DNA of 10,620 bases from an uncultured Bacteroidota bacterium (GCA_913056425.1 CAJXLR010000037.1:1-10620); one strand, 5' to 3'. Shown: positions 1-8,400, counted from the first letter of the stretch. Made by a program: numbers and translations. The notes: a model not told the origin generated them from the sequence alone.

Positions 1-232
1 AGGAATAAGCAACAGAAATCTTGCTTACATTTTGATTGAAGTTTTATAGGGAGAATAATATGGAAAAAAAGTAAAATCCCAATATTGACCCAAACTTTGT
101 TTTGGGGGCTTGCCATAGGTGTAAAATGTAAGTGTGTAAAATTTGGGGATTTTTATAGAAGTGAAAATTTCAATTTTTGCTCCCTTATATTCCGAATAAT
201 CTATTATCAACGACACTGTATGTGTTTCAGTT
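1..232. other. Non-coding stretch downstream of the truncated glycogen synthase gene
   Basis: No convincing intact gene was found here. The stretch is AT-rich. On the minus strand, a frame that is open from about 264 down to 25 continues the upstream glycogen-synthase-like gene in a different phase. Its first roughly 25 codons can be aligned loosely with that family (a YYR...EYKG pattern), but the rest resembles no protein I know. A small inverted repeat, CCCAAA at 89-94 paired with TTTGGG at 101-106, could be a weak hairpin, but it has no clean T-tract, so I do not call it a terminator. Confidence 0.4.
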
Positions 233-739
233 TTATCCATATGTCTGTAATAGTGAACAGACATTTAAGTAAAGTGGAATCAAACTGGTCATCCAACCCT
301 GGCAGTGAATAATGTCTGGATACCAACCCAGTTTCTTCACAGTCTCCAATGCTCCTTTACAGAAGAAAATAGTTCGCTCATCATTGTCTTCAAAGAACTC
401 ATTCTCGTCGTCTCCGTATACACTTTTGCGGTGGAAGTAATCCTCGTTGTCAAGGAAGTATACTTGCATCTTTGTATTTGGAATTGACGCCACTTTAATA
501 GTAAGTGGATTGTCGTTGTCGTCGATGGTAATGTTCATACCCGATAGACGAACAACTTCATGCAATCGATTACGACGTTCGTTAATTACTCCGAAACGTG
601 GAACCAGAATGCGTACTTCATTGTCACTTTCTTGTACAGCTTGAGGTAGCATGCGGGCAATGTCCGACAAAGCGTTGCTTTCCAAAAAAGGACTCATTTC
701 AGACGAAATGAAAAGGACTTTTTTTCTGTTGTTTTCCAT
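233..739 (-). CDS. Glycogen/starch synthase-like protein (GT5 N-terminal domain), C-terminally truncated, possible pseudogene
   Basis: The 168-residue product matches the N-terminal GT5 (starch synthase catalytic) domain of the glycogen/starch-synthase-like proteins that Bacteroidota often carry divergent to panC. Recognisable parts are the first beta strand (KKVLFISSEMSPF, residues 6-18), VRILVPRFGVINERRNRLHEVVRLSG (about 42-67), the YFLDNEDYFHRKSVYGD region and PDIIHCQGWMTSLIPLY (about 141-157). The ADP-glucose-binding KxGG motif of true glycogen synthases is replaced by ESNA, so glycosyl transfer is doubtful. As I recall, family members run to about 270 residues; this one stops after IPLYLN with the unrelated tail VCSLLQTYG. 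A +1 shift near 265 would continue into a frame that still looks faintly like the family, so a frameshift (real or sequencing error) is likely. It starts at ATG 739, 32 nt after a -7 element. Confidence 0.7.
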   Translation of the reverse strand: MENNRKKVLFISSEMSPFLESNALSDIARMLPQAVQESDNEVRILVPRFGVINERRNRLHEVVRLSGMNITIDDNDNPLTIKVASIPNTKMQVYFLDNEDYFHRKSVYGDDENEFFEDNDERTIFFCKGALETVKKLGWYPDIIHCQGWMTSLIPLYLNVCSLLQTYG

Positions 740-771
740 AAATAAAAGGTGTTTTTACTATAATGCGACTG

Positions 772-779
772 CAAAGATA
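772..779 (-). promoter_or_regulatory. -7 promoter element for the glycogen-synthase-like gene
   Basis: Read on the minus strand this is TATCTTTG, a perfect match to the Bacteroidota -7 consensus TAnnTTTG, 32 nt before the start codon at 739. No TTG or TTTG lies at the optimal 19-bp distance; the nearest is 14 bp upstream. Only the -7 part is therefore supported. Confidence 0.45.
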
Positions 780-805
780 CCCCTGAAAATCGGCAAAACT
801 GTCGG

Positions 806-835
806 TTGTGACACTTGTAATTCTAGATATTTTTT
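806..835 (+). promoter_or_regulatory. Probable panC promoter (TTG-N19-TATTTTTT)
   Basis: TTG at 806-808 is followed after exactly 19 bp by TATTTTTT at 828-835, one mismatch from TAnnTTTG. The element ends 5 nt before the panC ATG at 841, so transcription would begin at or next to the start codon. Confidence 0.45.
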
Positions 836-840
836 ACTAT

Positions 841-1698
841 ATGTTTATTCACAAATCCGCTGACTTACTGCACATTGAGTTGCAAAAACAACGTTCGCAA
901 GGCAACAAAATCGGGTTTGTGCCAACAATGGGGGCTTTGCATGCCGGACATCGTTCCTTATTAGAACGGGCAAGAGCTGAAAATGATACAGTCGTTTGTA
1001 GCATTTTCGTCAATCCAACACAATTTGACGATAAGGCTGATTTGGATAAATATCCTTCAACCATAGATAGTGATATGGAAATGCTGCGCTCGGTGAATGT
1101 AGATTATCTCTATTACCCTGAAGTAGAAGATGTTTATCCGAATGGAGAAGCGAGCGATGATATTGACCTTGCAGGGTTGGATTTAATACATGAAGGTGCT
1201 TTAAGATCAGGACATTTTCAAGGCGTCGCGCAGGTAGTGAAGAGATTCTTTGAAATTGTTCAACCCACTTCTGCCTACTTTGGTCAAAAGGATTTCCAGC
1301 AAACTGCGGTGATTGGTCAACTAATCAAGCTTTGTGAATTTGATACTAAAATGGTGGTATGCCCAATCGTTCGGGAGCCACATGGTTTGGCTATGTCAAG
1401 TAGAAATGAACGGTTAAGTCCGGTCGAGCGCGACAAGGCATCATTTATCTATAAGTCATTATTAAAACTAAAAGAGCGTTGCTTTTTTAAACCTTTGTCT
1501 GAAGCCTTGACCACAACCATTAAGTATTTGAAATCAATTGAGGATGCAAGCTTAGAATACCTCATTTGTGTCGATGGCGACACCTTGCAAGAGGTTAACG
1601 ATTTGTACGACTCGGATTATGTTGTTGCACTCACTGTGGTGAAGTACGGTGGCGTCCGCTTACTCGACAATATTATTTTGAAGAAACCTAAGGTGTAG
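841..1698 (+). CDS. panC: Pantothenate synthetase (pantoate--beta-alanine ligase)
   Basis: This cytoplasmic enzyme joins pantoate and beta-alanine, using ATP and a pantoyl-adenylate intermediate, in vitamin B5 / coenzyme A synthesis. The 285-residue length is normal. Visible motifs are PTMGALHAGH (28-37, the HIGH-like nucleotide site with H34 and H37), FVNPTQF (56-62), RSGHFQGVAQVV (122-133), FGQKDFQQ (148-155), SSRNERLSP (186-194, KMSKS-like) and the C-terminal KYGGVRLLDNI. I chose ATG 841 rather than the upstream GTG at 808: the family begins a few residues before the IxxSADL-like segment, and 808 lies inside the predicted promoter. The 3' end overlaps the convergent DUF2490 gene by 11 nt. 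panD, a common neighbour in this phylum, is not next to it. Identification is firm. Confidence 0.96.
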   Translation: MFIHKSADLLHIELQKQRSQGNKIGFVPTMGALHAGHRSLLERARAENDTVVCSIFVNPTQFDDKADLDKYPSTIDSDMEMLRSVNVDYLYYPEVEDVYPNGEASDDIDLAGLDLIHEGALRSGHFQGVAQVVKRFFEIVQPTSAYFGQKDFQQTAVIGQLIKLCEFDTKMVVCPIVREPHGLAMSSRNERLSPVERDKASFIYKSLLKLKERCFFKPLSEALTTTIKYLKSIEDASLEYLICVDGDTLQEVNDLYDSDYVVALTVVKYGGVRLLDNIILKKPKV

Positions 1699-2398
1699 AA
1701 GTTGGAACAAACGTGTGATTGATCCCAATCTGAAGTTGATGCTTGGACCAGCGATTGGTGTTGTGCTGCATCGCTCCAACTTGAAGCTTTGTTTGTTTCG
1801 TAAAGGCATAGCCAACTGCTCCATACAATCGGTTTTGGTCAAAGAAACTTGCTTGACGGTTCGTTCCGAAAACTCGCTCATTCAAGAATATCTCGTTGTA
1901 GAAACTTAAGAAAATGGTTTTGGCCTGCATTTCTTGACTCGAAATTGGAACGGTTAAAAATATGGCTTGTCTGTATCTGGTGCTGAAGTCTCTATTCTGA
2001 ATAAATCGATATTCATGACGAAGCCTGTGTTTTACGATAAATCTTTTTCCAGCTTTTTGTGGGAGAAGAGCTTCTATATAATATCGATTTTCATTGAAAC
2101 GATTTTTTGCACTCCCATAAGACTCCGTTTGAATATTGGCATATCCTGCAGTATACATTTCCTTTCTGCCTTTTGGTTGATAGAAACATCCCATCCGCGC
2201 CATAGTCTGCTCGAGATCGTTGCCAACTTCCCACAAGCGCAACTGAAAATCACCTTGTAGTCCAAATGCTTTTTCGGGCGACTTAAGTTTCCATACCAAC
2301 AGATACCAAGCGCCACTCTCTGTTTTGGTCTGCTGAGCTGTGGTGAGGAGACTCGAACACAAAACAGTTATTAAAAGGAGTGGTAACTTCAATTTCAT
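1688..2398 (-). CDS. DUF2490 family protein, probable outer-membrane beta-barrel
   Basis: The 236-residue product starts with a clear signal peptide (MKLKLPLLLITVLCSSLLTTAQQ, likely cleaved before QQ). Alternating hydrophobic and polar strands follow, with many aromatic residues: GAWYLLVWKLK, FGLQGDFQLRLWEV, YYIEALLPQKAGKRFIVKHRLRHEYRF, FLSFYNEIFLN, QNRLYGAVGYAF, KLQVGAMQHN and a final QLQIGINHTF. This layout, with an RLRxExRF strand, an NEIFLN strand and a QNRLYxGxGY strand, is that of the DUF2490 family, which is predicted to form outer-membrane barrels and has no known function. It is transcribed alone from a very good promoter just upstream and overlaps the end of panC. Closely spaced strands near the C-terminus fit a barrel, but pore function or substrate cannot be read from the sequence. 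Confidence 0.8.
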   Translation of the reverse strand: MKLKLPLLLITVLCSSLLTTAQQTKTESGAWYLLVWKLKSPEKAFGLQGDFQLRLWEVGNDLEQTMARMGCFYQPKGRKEMYTAGYANIQTESYGSAKNRFNENRYYIEALLPQKAGKRFIVKHRLRHEYRFIQNRDFSTRYRQAIFLTVPISSQEMQAKTIFLSFYNEIFLNERVFGTNRQASFFDQNRLYGAVGYAFTKQTKLQVGAMQHNTNRWSKHQLQIGINHTFVPTSTP

Positions 2399-2406
2399 TT
2401 GGGCGG

Positions 2407-2437
2407 CAAAGTTAACGGCAGTTCATACTTTCCCAAA
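2407..2437 (-). promoter_or_regulatory. Promoter of the DUF2490 gene (TTTG-N19-TAACTTTG)
   Basis: On the minus strand, TTTG at 2437-2434 is followed after exactly 19 bp by TAACTTTG at 2414-2407. Both boxes match the Bacteroidota sigma consensus perfectly. Only 8 nt separate the -7 box from the ATG at 2398, so the mRNA leader would be a few nucleotides at most. Confidence 0.75.
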
Positions 2438-2446
2438 TGATATTGC

Positions 2447-3172
2447 TTAGGTGCTATATATGGGCCTAGGATAATTTGATATCCGACACGAGTCTTGTTG
2501 AAGTTCTTTTAGTGCATCCTTTGCAATCCATTGTGCAGACTTAGAATTAGAAAGGATCAATTCTTCGGCCACCAGAATCGCTTCGTTACGCAAGTCGGGA
2601 TTTCGCTTACCGATACTGCGTAACGCCCAGTTAACTGATTTCTTAACAAAATTGCGATTGTCTGTTGCGGCTTCAATAATCAACGGGAAGTAGAGGATGA
2701 AACGTTCGTTTAGCGATTTTTTGTCTGCAGAGCACAAGCCGGCAATTGTTGCATAAGACGTTCTTCGGGAAAATTCTCCTTTAGCATTTGCGTATTCCTG
2801 AATAATATCATCTGCGAAAGGACCAGGTGCAAAAACCTTCATGGAAAAGCTGTCGGTAATTTCCCACGTATCAAATCGCGCGATAAGTGGCTTGATTACG
2901 TCTTTTGGTAACTCAGTGGGCTTAATCAATTTGCTCGCTAATAGTAAACCATCATACTGGTCGTGTTCAATCAACTCGATGCCTAATTCTGTATTCTTGC
3001 CAATTTGTTTGGCAATCTGATTGATATCACGTTGGAATACACCCCAACTACCCGGAGCAACAACGCCAAATTTTTGTGCTTTTTTAAGGGCAATATCAGG
3101 GTTGGAATAAGTCCTAAGTAATTCTAAGCAATCATTAACGGTCATTCGAAGTCTTGTTTGATTCTTAATCAT
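2447..3172 (-). CDS. DNA alkylation repair protein, AlkD-like HEAT-repeat family
   Basis: The 241 residues are all-helical and match the AlkD-like DNA alkylation-repair family, which removes bulky or positively charged alkylated bases by capturing DNA in a HEAT-repeat groove. Landmarks are an ALKKAQKFGV start, GVFQRDINQIAKQIGKN (about 44-60), FDTWEITDSFSMKVF (100-114), GEFSRRTSYATIAGL (132-146), NFVKKSVNWALRSIGKRNP (174-192) and SAQWIAKDALKEL (212-224). W103, D107 and W182 are spaced almost exactly like W109, D113 and W187 of Bacillus AlkD; R137 may match R148. The usual Cys in WDxCD is Thr or Ser here. It starts inside the last codons of the HTTM gene (8-nt overlap), implying translational coupling; a second Met at residue 10 is a possible start. 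True glycosylase activity is inferred. Confidence 0.88.
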   Translation of the reverse strand: MIKNQTRLRMTVNDCLELLRTYSNPDIALKKAQKFGVVAPGSWGVFQRDINQIAKQIGKNTELGIELIEHDQYDGLLLASKLIKPTELPKDVIKPLIARFDTWEITDSFSMKVFAPGPFADDIIQEYANAKGEFSRRTSYATIAGLCSADKKSLNERFILYFPLIIEAATDNRNFVKKSVNWALRSIGKRNPDLRNEAILVAEELILSNSKSAQWIAKDALKELQQDSCRISNYPRPIYST

Positions 3173-4511
3173 CCCAGCTAAATGGTAAAATCCAATTGCT
3201 GTGTTTAAAACGATGCCATTTGGTATGAGCTAAATCAACATTGGGGTCTATGAGCAGCTGCATTGGTCTTCGGTTCAGGCTCACATACGCTTTAACATAA
3301 ACACGTATATCGTCCCCGTATATCTTTTTCAAGAATTGAGCATACTGCCAAATCATATCGGGATGAGAACACATGGTGTTCAATTGTTTTTTTGTGATGT
3401 GATCTAGCGGATTGTGGTATATCAACTTGTTGTTTTTATCAGAGATTGTGAAGTGAATGCGGCCCGACTTGTACCGTAGCATCATCCGCCAACTCAAGCG
3501 GTGACCTTCTTCCGTCCAAAAAACGGTACCTGGGTAAATATGGTGCCGGAGCGGAAGCACGACCTGAATGGCAATAAACAGGTAGAGTGCCATAAGTTTC
3601 AGTTGTGGATGATGAAAAGATAATGCCGGAAGTGAGGTGTCGTTCGGATGACGTTTAAATCGCTTGCGGAGCAGTTCCGGCGGGAAGAACAGGACCGATG
3701 CACCAATCATCATGTATGGGAAAGTTCCGATTTCTAGAGTAATGGAATTGTACAGGTGGAAACCGATGGATATTACTAAAGCGAAGTTCCTGGTTCGCTT
3801 CCAAAGCAAAGCCGGGATAACCAATAGGTCGTAGAAAATCCCTCCCCAAGCCAGGATCAGTGGGGCGTATTCTGCTCGATAAAGCCATCCAATGAAAGGT
3901 CGTGTCTCTTTCCCTTCGACCAGCATAGAGGTGAACCTACCGGATATCCAATCTGGGTAGAACTTAGCCACACTCGCGTAGGTATAGACTATCAAAAATA
4001 GAATGAGGTATTGCCATCGAAATAAATTTGGGATTGTGCTTTTTCCCTTACGACGTGCATCTAAGGATAGTTGTACATGAGCAGGTGTGAAACAAAACAT
4101 GCCACTCAATAAAAACATGAGGTAATGATGGTTGTTGTAGCTGGTTTTGTGCATGAAATACAAGCCTGCCCAACCAATAGCAAACAAGGGCATTACGTAG
4201 CGATACTTCCAACCTATTGTAATGAATACAGCTAGGCAGCCCATTGCTATAAAGTAGAAATACATCCCGTTTCCGGGTAACGGCTGGAGCCACTCCAAAC
4301 CAATGAAGTTGAAGGTTAGTGAAGGAGGGTCGATGAAGACCATTTTTGTCCATCCGATAAGAACAGCACCAAAACATTCAAATACCATGACTAATCCAAA
4401 AACGATACGCCAGAGTGCAACTTGAATTGGGTCGATTGGTTTTAGGAGCCAGGTCTTAATCACGGGAATCAAAGATATCCTTTCGTAGATATATTTGTTT
4501 GATGGAGTCAT
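3165..4511 (-). CDS. HTTM-domain membrane protein, vitamin K-dependent gamma-carboxylase-like
   Basis: This is a 448-residue polytopic membrane protein with a C-terminal soluble part. Its sequence follows gamma-glutamyl carboxylase (GGCX) closely at the key places. HKTSYNNHHYL (121-131) matches the human WNNHSYL segment holding His160 (H128 here). YASVAKFYPDW (178-188) matches the GVKKLDADW segment holding the catalytic base Lys218 (K183 here). FHLYNSITLEIGTFPYMMI (251-269) matches the segment holding His287 (H252 here). The C-terminal YPGTVFWTEEGHRLSWRMMLRYKSG region (about 327-350) is the typical second domain. Human GGCX is much longer (about 758 residues), mainly in a substrate-binding lumenal part absent here. 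Bacterial members are of uncertain activity; quinone epoxidation or carboxylation is possible. It is the first gene of a unit with the AlkD-like gene. ATG 4511 would overlap the PPK2 start; a GTG at 4463, just after a -7-like box, is an alternative. Confidence 0.85.
   Translation of the reverse strand: MTPSNKYIYERISLIPVIKTWLLKPIDPIQVALWRIVFGLVMVFECFGAVLIGWTKMVFIDPPSLTFNFIGLEWLQPLPGNGMYFYFIAMGCLAVFITIGWKYRYVMPLFAIGWAGLYFMHKTSYNNHHYLMFLLSGMFCFTPAHVQLSLDARRKGKSTIPNLFRWQYLILFLIVYTYASVAKFYPDWISGRFTSMLVEGKETRPFIGWLYRAEYAPLILAWGGIFYDLLVIPALLWKRTRNFALVISIGFHLYNSITLEIGTFPYMMIGASVLFFPPELLRKRFKRHPNDTSLPALSFHHPQLKLMALYLFIAIQVVLPLRHHIYPGTVFWTEEGHRLSWRMMLRYKSGRIHFTISDKNNKLIYHNPLDHITKKQLNTMCSHPDMIWQYAQFLKKIYGDDIRVYVKAYVSLNRRPMQLLIDPNVDLAHTKWHRFKHSNWILPFSWDD
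4470..4477 (-). promoter_or_regulatory. Candidate -7 element for the HTTM gene
   Basis: Read on the minus strand this is TATCTTTG, a perfect TAnnTTTG match, 6 nt before an in-frame GTG at 4463-4461 (codon 17 of the longer reading). No TTG lies 19 bp upstream. If it is used, the protein starts at GTG and the mRNA is leaderless. If translation starts at ATG 4511, this match lies within the coding sequence and is accidental. Confidence 0.3.
4490..4497 (+). promoter_or_regulatory. -7 promoter element for the PPK2 gene
   Basis: TATATTTG matches TAnnTTTG exactly and ends 4 nt before the ATG at 4502. The same octamer sits the same distance from the start of the regulator gene at 8574. A TTG at the expected -33 position is missing, so strength and use are uncertain. 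Confidence 0.45.
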
Positions 4512-5386
4512 TAATCAACGATAAAGAAATTGCAGTTTTTGATGGACAAGGTGTCGACTTGGGAAATCATCAAACATCATACACAGCTGGATTGGATAAA
4601 GAGACTGGGAAAACCAAACTAAAGCGTGACAAAAAGCGCTTGCACGAGCTCCAACGAATGATGTATGCCAACGACAGCCACAGCGTGTTACTTATCTTTC
4701 AAGCCATGGACGCTGCGGGGAAGGATAGCACTATTCGAAAGGTATTTGCTGGAATGTTCCCCCAGGCGTGCAAAGTGCATAGCTTTAAATCGCCAACGAA
4801 ACACGAGTTGGATCACGATTACCTATGGCGGTCTTCTCTGGTGTTGCCTGAACGCGGTTGTGTGAGTATTTTTAATAGGTCTTATTACGAAGAAGTGCTC
4901 GTAACGCGTGTTCATCCCGAATATATATTGGGTCAGCGCATACCTGGAATTGATGGTTTAGAGGACATTTCTGATTCATTCTGGCAGAATAGGTTTAAAT
5001 CTATTCGAGACCATGAAGAACACTTGGCGGAGAACGGAACCATTATCCTTAAATTTTTCCTTAATGTTAGCAAGGAAGAGCAAAAAGCGCGCTTCTTAAG
5101 TCGCATTACAGAGCAAAAAAAGAATTGGAAATTTAATATTAGTGACTTGCGGGAACGCGCGCGTTGGGACGACTATATGCATGCGTATCAGGAGGCGATA
5201 TCAGCCACAGCAGCGCAACATGCACCTTGGTTTATCATTCCGGCAGACAACAAATGGTTTATGCAATCGGCGGTGTGCGACATAATAATTGGAGCACTTG
5301 AAAAACTTGACCTGAAGTATCCTGAGGTGAGTGCTGAAGATCAAGCTAATTTGAGACTCGGATACGATCAATTGATGACGGAGTAA
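4502..5386 (+). CDS. PPK2 family polyphosphate kinase
   Basis: This cytoplasmic enzyme transfers phosphate between inorganic polyphosphate and nucleotides. The 294-residue, single-domain form has the complete PPK2 signature. The Walker A is FQAMDAAGKDSTIRKVF (66-82, with D70, G73, K74, D75), followed by SFKSPTKHELDHDYLWR (94-110). The Walker B-like segment is VSIFNRSYYEEVLVTRVHPE (121-140, R126 included). The lid contains FLSRITEQKKNWKFN and LRERARWDDYMHAYQEAI. PWFIIPADNKWF near the C-terminus is also typical. The AMDAAGKDSTIRKVF type resembles class III / polyP:nucleotide phosphotransferase members that make nucleotide di- or triphosphates from polyP, but class and preferred nucleotide cannot be fixed by eye. 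ATG 4502 is preferred over TTG 4499. It is divergent from the HTTM gene, and no co-transcribed gene is evident because the next gene has its own promoter. Confidence 0.93.
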   Translation: MESLINDKEIAVFDGQGVDLGNHQTSYTAGLDKETGKTKLKRDKKRLHELQRMMYANDSHSVLLIFQAMDAAGKDSTIRKVFAGMFPQACKVHSFKSPTKHELDHDYLWRSSLVLPERGCVSIFNRSYYEEVLVTRVHPEYILGQRIPGIDGLEDISDSFWQNRFKSIRDHEEHLAENGTIILKFFLNVSKEEQKARFLSRITEQKKNWKFNISDLRERARWDDYMHAYQEAISATAAQHAPWFIIPADNKWFMQSAVCDIIIGALEKLDLKYPEVSAEDQANLRLGYDQLMTE

Positions 5387-5390
5387 CTTG

Positions 5391-5420
5391 TTGCGTGACT
5401 GTATGTTTTTTGTAATTTAG
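5391..5420 (+). promoter_or_regulatory. Probable promoter of the T9SS modular protein gene (TTG-N19-TAATTTAG)
   Basis: TTG at 5391-5393 is followed after exactly 19 bp by TAATTTAG at 5413-5420, one mismatch from TAnnTTTG. It leaves a leader of about 35 nt before ATG 5458, longer than at most other promoters in the window. Confidence 0.45.
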
Positions 5421-5457
5421 TAGGCCTTATTCCCAATTCATAGAACGAATTACAACA

Positions 5458-8400
5458 ATGAAGAAACCTTTACTAGTTACTTTACTTCTATTCAGCGGAT
5501 ATGCAATGGGCTATGCTCAATGTATTGATTCCTTTCCGTACGTATTTGATTTCGAGACGTTTACAACACTGCAAACAAACGAAAGTTGTGACGCTACCAC
5601 GGTTGGAGCGTCTGGTTCAGGTTGGACACAGGATGCGAATGATGATGGGGACTGGCGAGCAGATACCGCCGGTACAGTGTCAATTGGAACAGGTCCCGGG
5701 AGTACAGATACCACCAATGGGATAGGAAATGCAATAGACTATTTACCGGGTACAAATACTGGTATTTACCTATACACTGAAGCAACTGTCGCAAATAATG
5801 CGTGCGCTGGCAGTGAGATAAACTTACTAAGCCCTTGTTTCGATTTTTCAGATACGAATTACTATCGCTTGAAGTTTGCATACCACATGCATGGTGCAGG
5901 AATGGGTTCACTACATGTGGATGTTTACAGCGGGGGTAAATGGATTGAAGATGAATGGGTACTCAATGGTGACCAAGGAGAGGGTTGGAAAATTGCAACC
6001 GTGGGTTTAGGGAATTACAATGACTCCAATGTTCAAGTGCGCATCCGGGCAATCATGGGGGTTAACTTCATGTCTGATGTTGCAATAGATGCCGTAACGG
6101 TTGAAACGTATTCTCCTAGTATTTATGATGGTCAGATTTTAAGCTCCGGTTGGGCTTCGGATGGTGGATATGTTATGCAACCAAAAGGGCATAGAGATAC
6201 CGTTCGATTGTCGGCTACGATAAAAAACGATGGAATAAAAGAAATTACAGGGGTGCGCTTGAGAACAGGCTTAAGTTCGAGCTTAGATTCTGTATCGGTG
6301 GGCACCATGAGTCCAGGACAACGCGACACGCTGACAACCTACTACAAACGAGTGTTAGGGGACAATGATACGCTTGTTTCATTGGAGCTTGTTCAAAACG
6401 AGGCAGACGCAAATAACTCGGATAATAATGCCAGTATGATGTTATACCCAACGGACACGATATATAGTCGTGACGACGGCACAGCCGTTGGCGGTGTTGG
6501 TAATAACAATGGTGGTATTCAAATGGGAAGCATCTATGAATTGTTTACACAGGATACACTCACTTCTGTTTCAATGTATTTGAATGGAGGAACTCCGGGT
6601 GATTCGTTCAAATTGCATTTGTATACGGTCACCAATAATTTGCCGGATCGACTGGTAACTACATCCAAAACATACTACATATCTGGCACAGCCGGCTGGT
6701 ATCACCTCAGTTTTGATTGCGACGAGGTCTTGAGTAAGGGAAAGCACTTCATTGCAGTAGAACAACTTACGGGAAATAATCTAAGCCTTGGATACGATAC
6801 AAAATACTACACTCAGGGAGCCGGACTCTACAGTGTTGGGGGAAACTGGACAGACTTCAGTGTTTCAAATCTGTTCATTTCTCTGATGTTGCGAATGAAT
6901 TTAGGTACTCCGAGAGTGCCCGATGTTAAAGTATCAATTGACGATTCGATCTGCTATAATCAAGAATATGTTGTAACCGCTGAAGGTGCCACATCATTCC
7001 GATGGGAACCTTTCGGACCGGTTCAAGCTAAAGTAGGTAAAACGGTATCGGTGAAGGCTGTTAAAGACTTTCAACTGAAGGTGACCGGGACAGACCAGTG
7101 TGGAAACCAAGATGTTCTCGTGAAGGACATTACTGTAAAATCATTGCCATCGCTCGAGGTGATAGAAGATACCACAGTATGCCAATACCAGAGTGTTTTG
7201 TTGCAGGCATTTACAGGTTCGAGTTATAAATGGGTGGGTGGCCCATCGAACATGAATTATGGAGTAAACCCGGCTAAAACCACCTCCTATAAAGTGCAGG
7301 CGGATTCCTCAAATGGTTGCTCTAGCGAGAAACAGATTACCGTAACTGTGAGCATTCCTCAAGCAAAAGCAAACAACGATACGATTTTATGCGAGCGACA
7401 ATTGTTGCCACTCGTTGCAACCGGAGGAGCTACTTACCAGTGGACGGGTGGTCCAGCTAGCTCAACGTACAATGTATATCCAACTACAAATAGTACATAC
7501 ATCGTAAAAGTGACAGATACGTATAACTGTTCGGCCTATGATACGGTTAATGTACAAGTGACTAAGGGACCAAGCTTGAGCACGTCCAACGATACGTCGG
7601 TTTGTTTTGGTAATCGAGTATTGATGAGCGCAAGTGGTGCAGATGCATACGAGTGGGAAGGAGGGCCTAACACGGCCACGTACAATGCACTCCCGATTAG
7701 CACCAAAGCGTTTAAAGTAAAAGGAACCGACAATAACACGGGCTGTTTCATTATAGATAGTGTAGTTGTTACAGTTGTTCGATATCCGTCGGTGTCTGTT
7801 CAGGAAGATACTGCAATTTGTGAAGGTGAATCGCTTACTCTTACGGCAAATACATCAGATCAAGTAGCCTACGATTGGTCTTCGGGCCAAGACACAAAAG
7901 ATATTACAGTGTCACCTAAGGAAACGACAACGTATAAGGTTGTAGTCTCAAATACTACGGGTTGTTCAGGCGAGGATTCGGTTACTGTAACTGTCGACCC
8001 TTTACCAACAATAGATTTTAGCGTTTCTCAGAATCATAAGATAATTACCATCAGTAACTCCAGTATGCACGTAGAGAATCACGAATGGATTTGGGGTGAT
8101 GGAGACACGACAACGAGTGCGAGTCCGGTTCATCGTTATAACGTTCATGGTGATTATACAGTGACTTACTCTGTGAGTAACAAGTGTGGAACGAAAGATA
8201 CGAGTTTCGATGTCAACGTAGAGAACATATCGGTTGAGGATATTCTCATATCTGTTGTTAAAGCATACCCTATACCGGTAGCGGATGTGTTGAACATAGA
8301 AGCCGTAGATGAAGCAGGAATAACTGAACTTACGCTAACAAACTCGATTGGGCAGATTGTTTATCAATCCGAGGATGCGCTGACCGTAAGCCAAATAGAC

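Noticed and set aside
89..106. CCCAAA/TTTGGG hairpin as a terminator for the minus-strand gene
   Set aside because: The stem is only 6 bp and no T-tract follows directly on the minus strand.
85..312. Plus-strand open frame of 75 codons
   Set aside because: It covers AT-rich non-coding DNA and then the antisense of the glycogen-synthase-like gene, and its product has no domain-like features.
808..840. Longer panC start at GTG 808
   Set aside because: It adds 11 non-conserved residues and lies within the predicted promoter; ATG 841 gives the normal family N-terminus.
849..1064. Minus-strand frame opposite panC
   Set aside because: It is antisense to the strongly conserved start of panC, including the HIGH-like motif; a shadow.
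3655..4377. Minus-strand frames in another phase within the HTTM gene
   Set aside because: The HTTM frame carries clear family motifs across the same stretch; these alternatives have no recognisable motif.
5435..5450. AATTC/GAATT inverted repeat before the T9SS gene
   Set aside because: Arms of 5 bp with a 7-nt loop are expected by chance in AT-rich DNA, and no second copy was seen.
5594..5911. Minus-strand frame of 105 codons opposite the T9SS protein
   Set aside because: It is antisense to the MAM-like domain and its composition is not protein-like.
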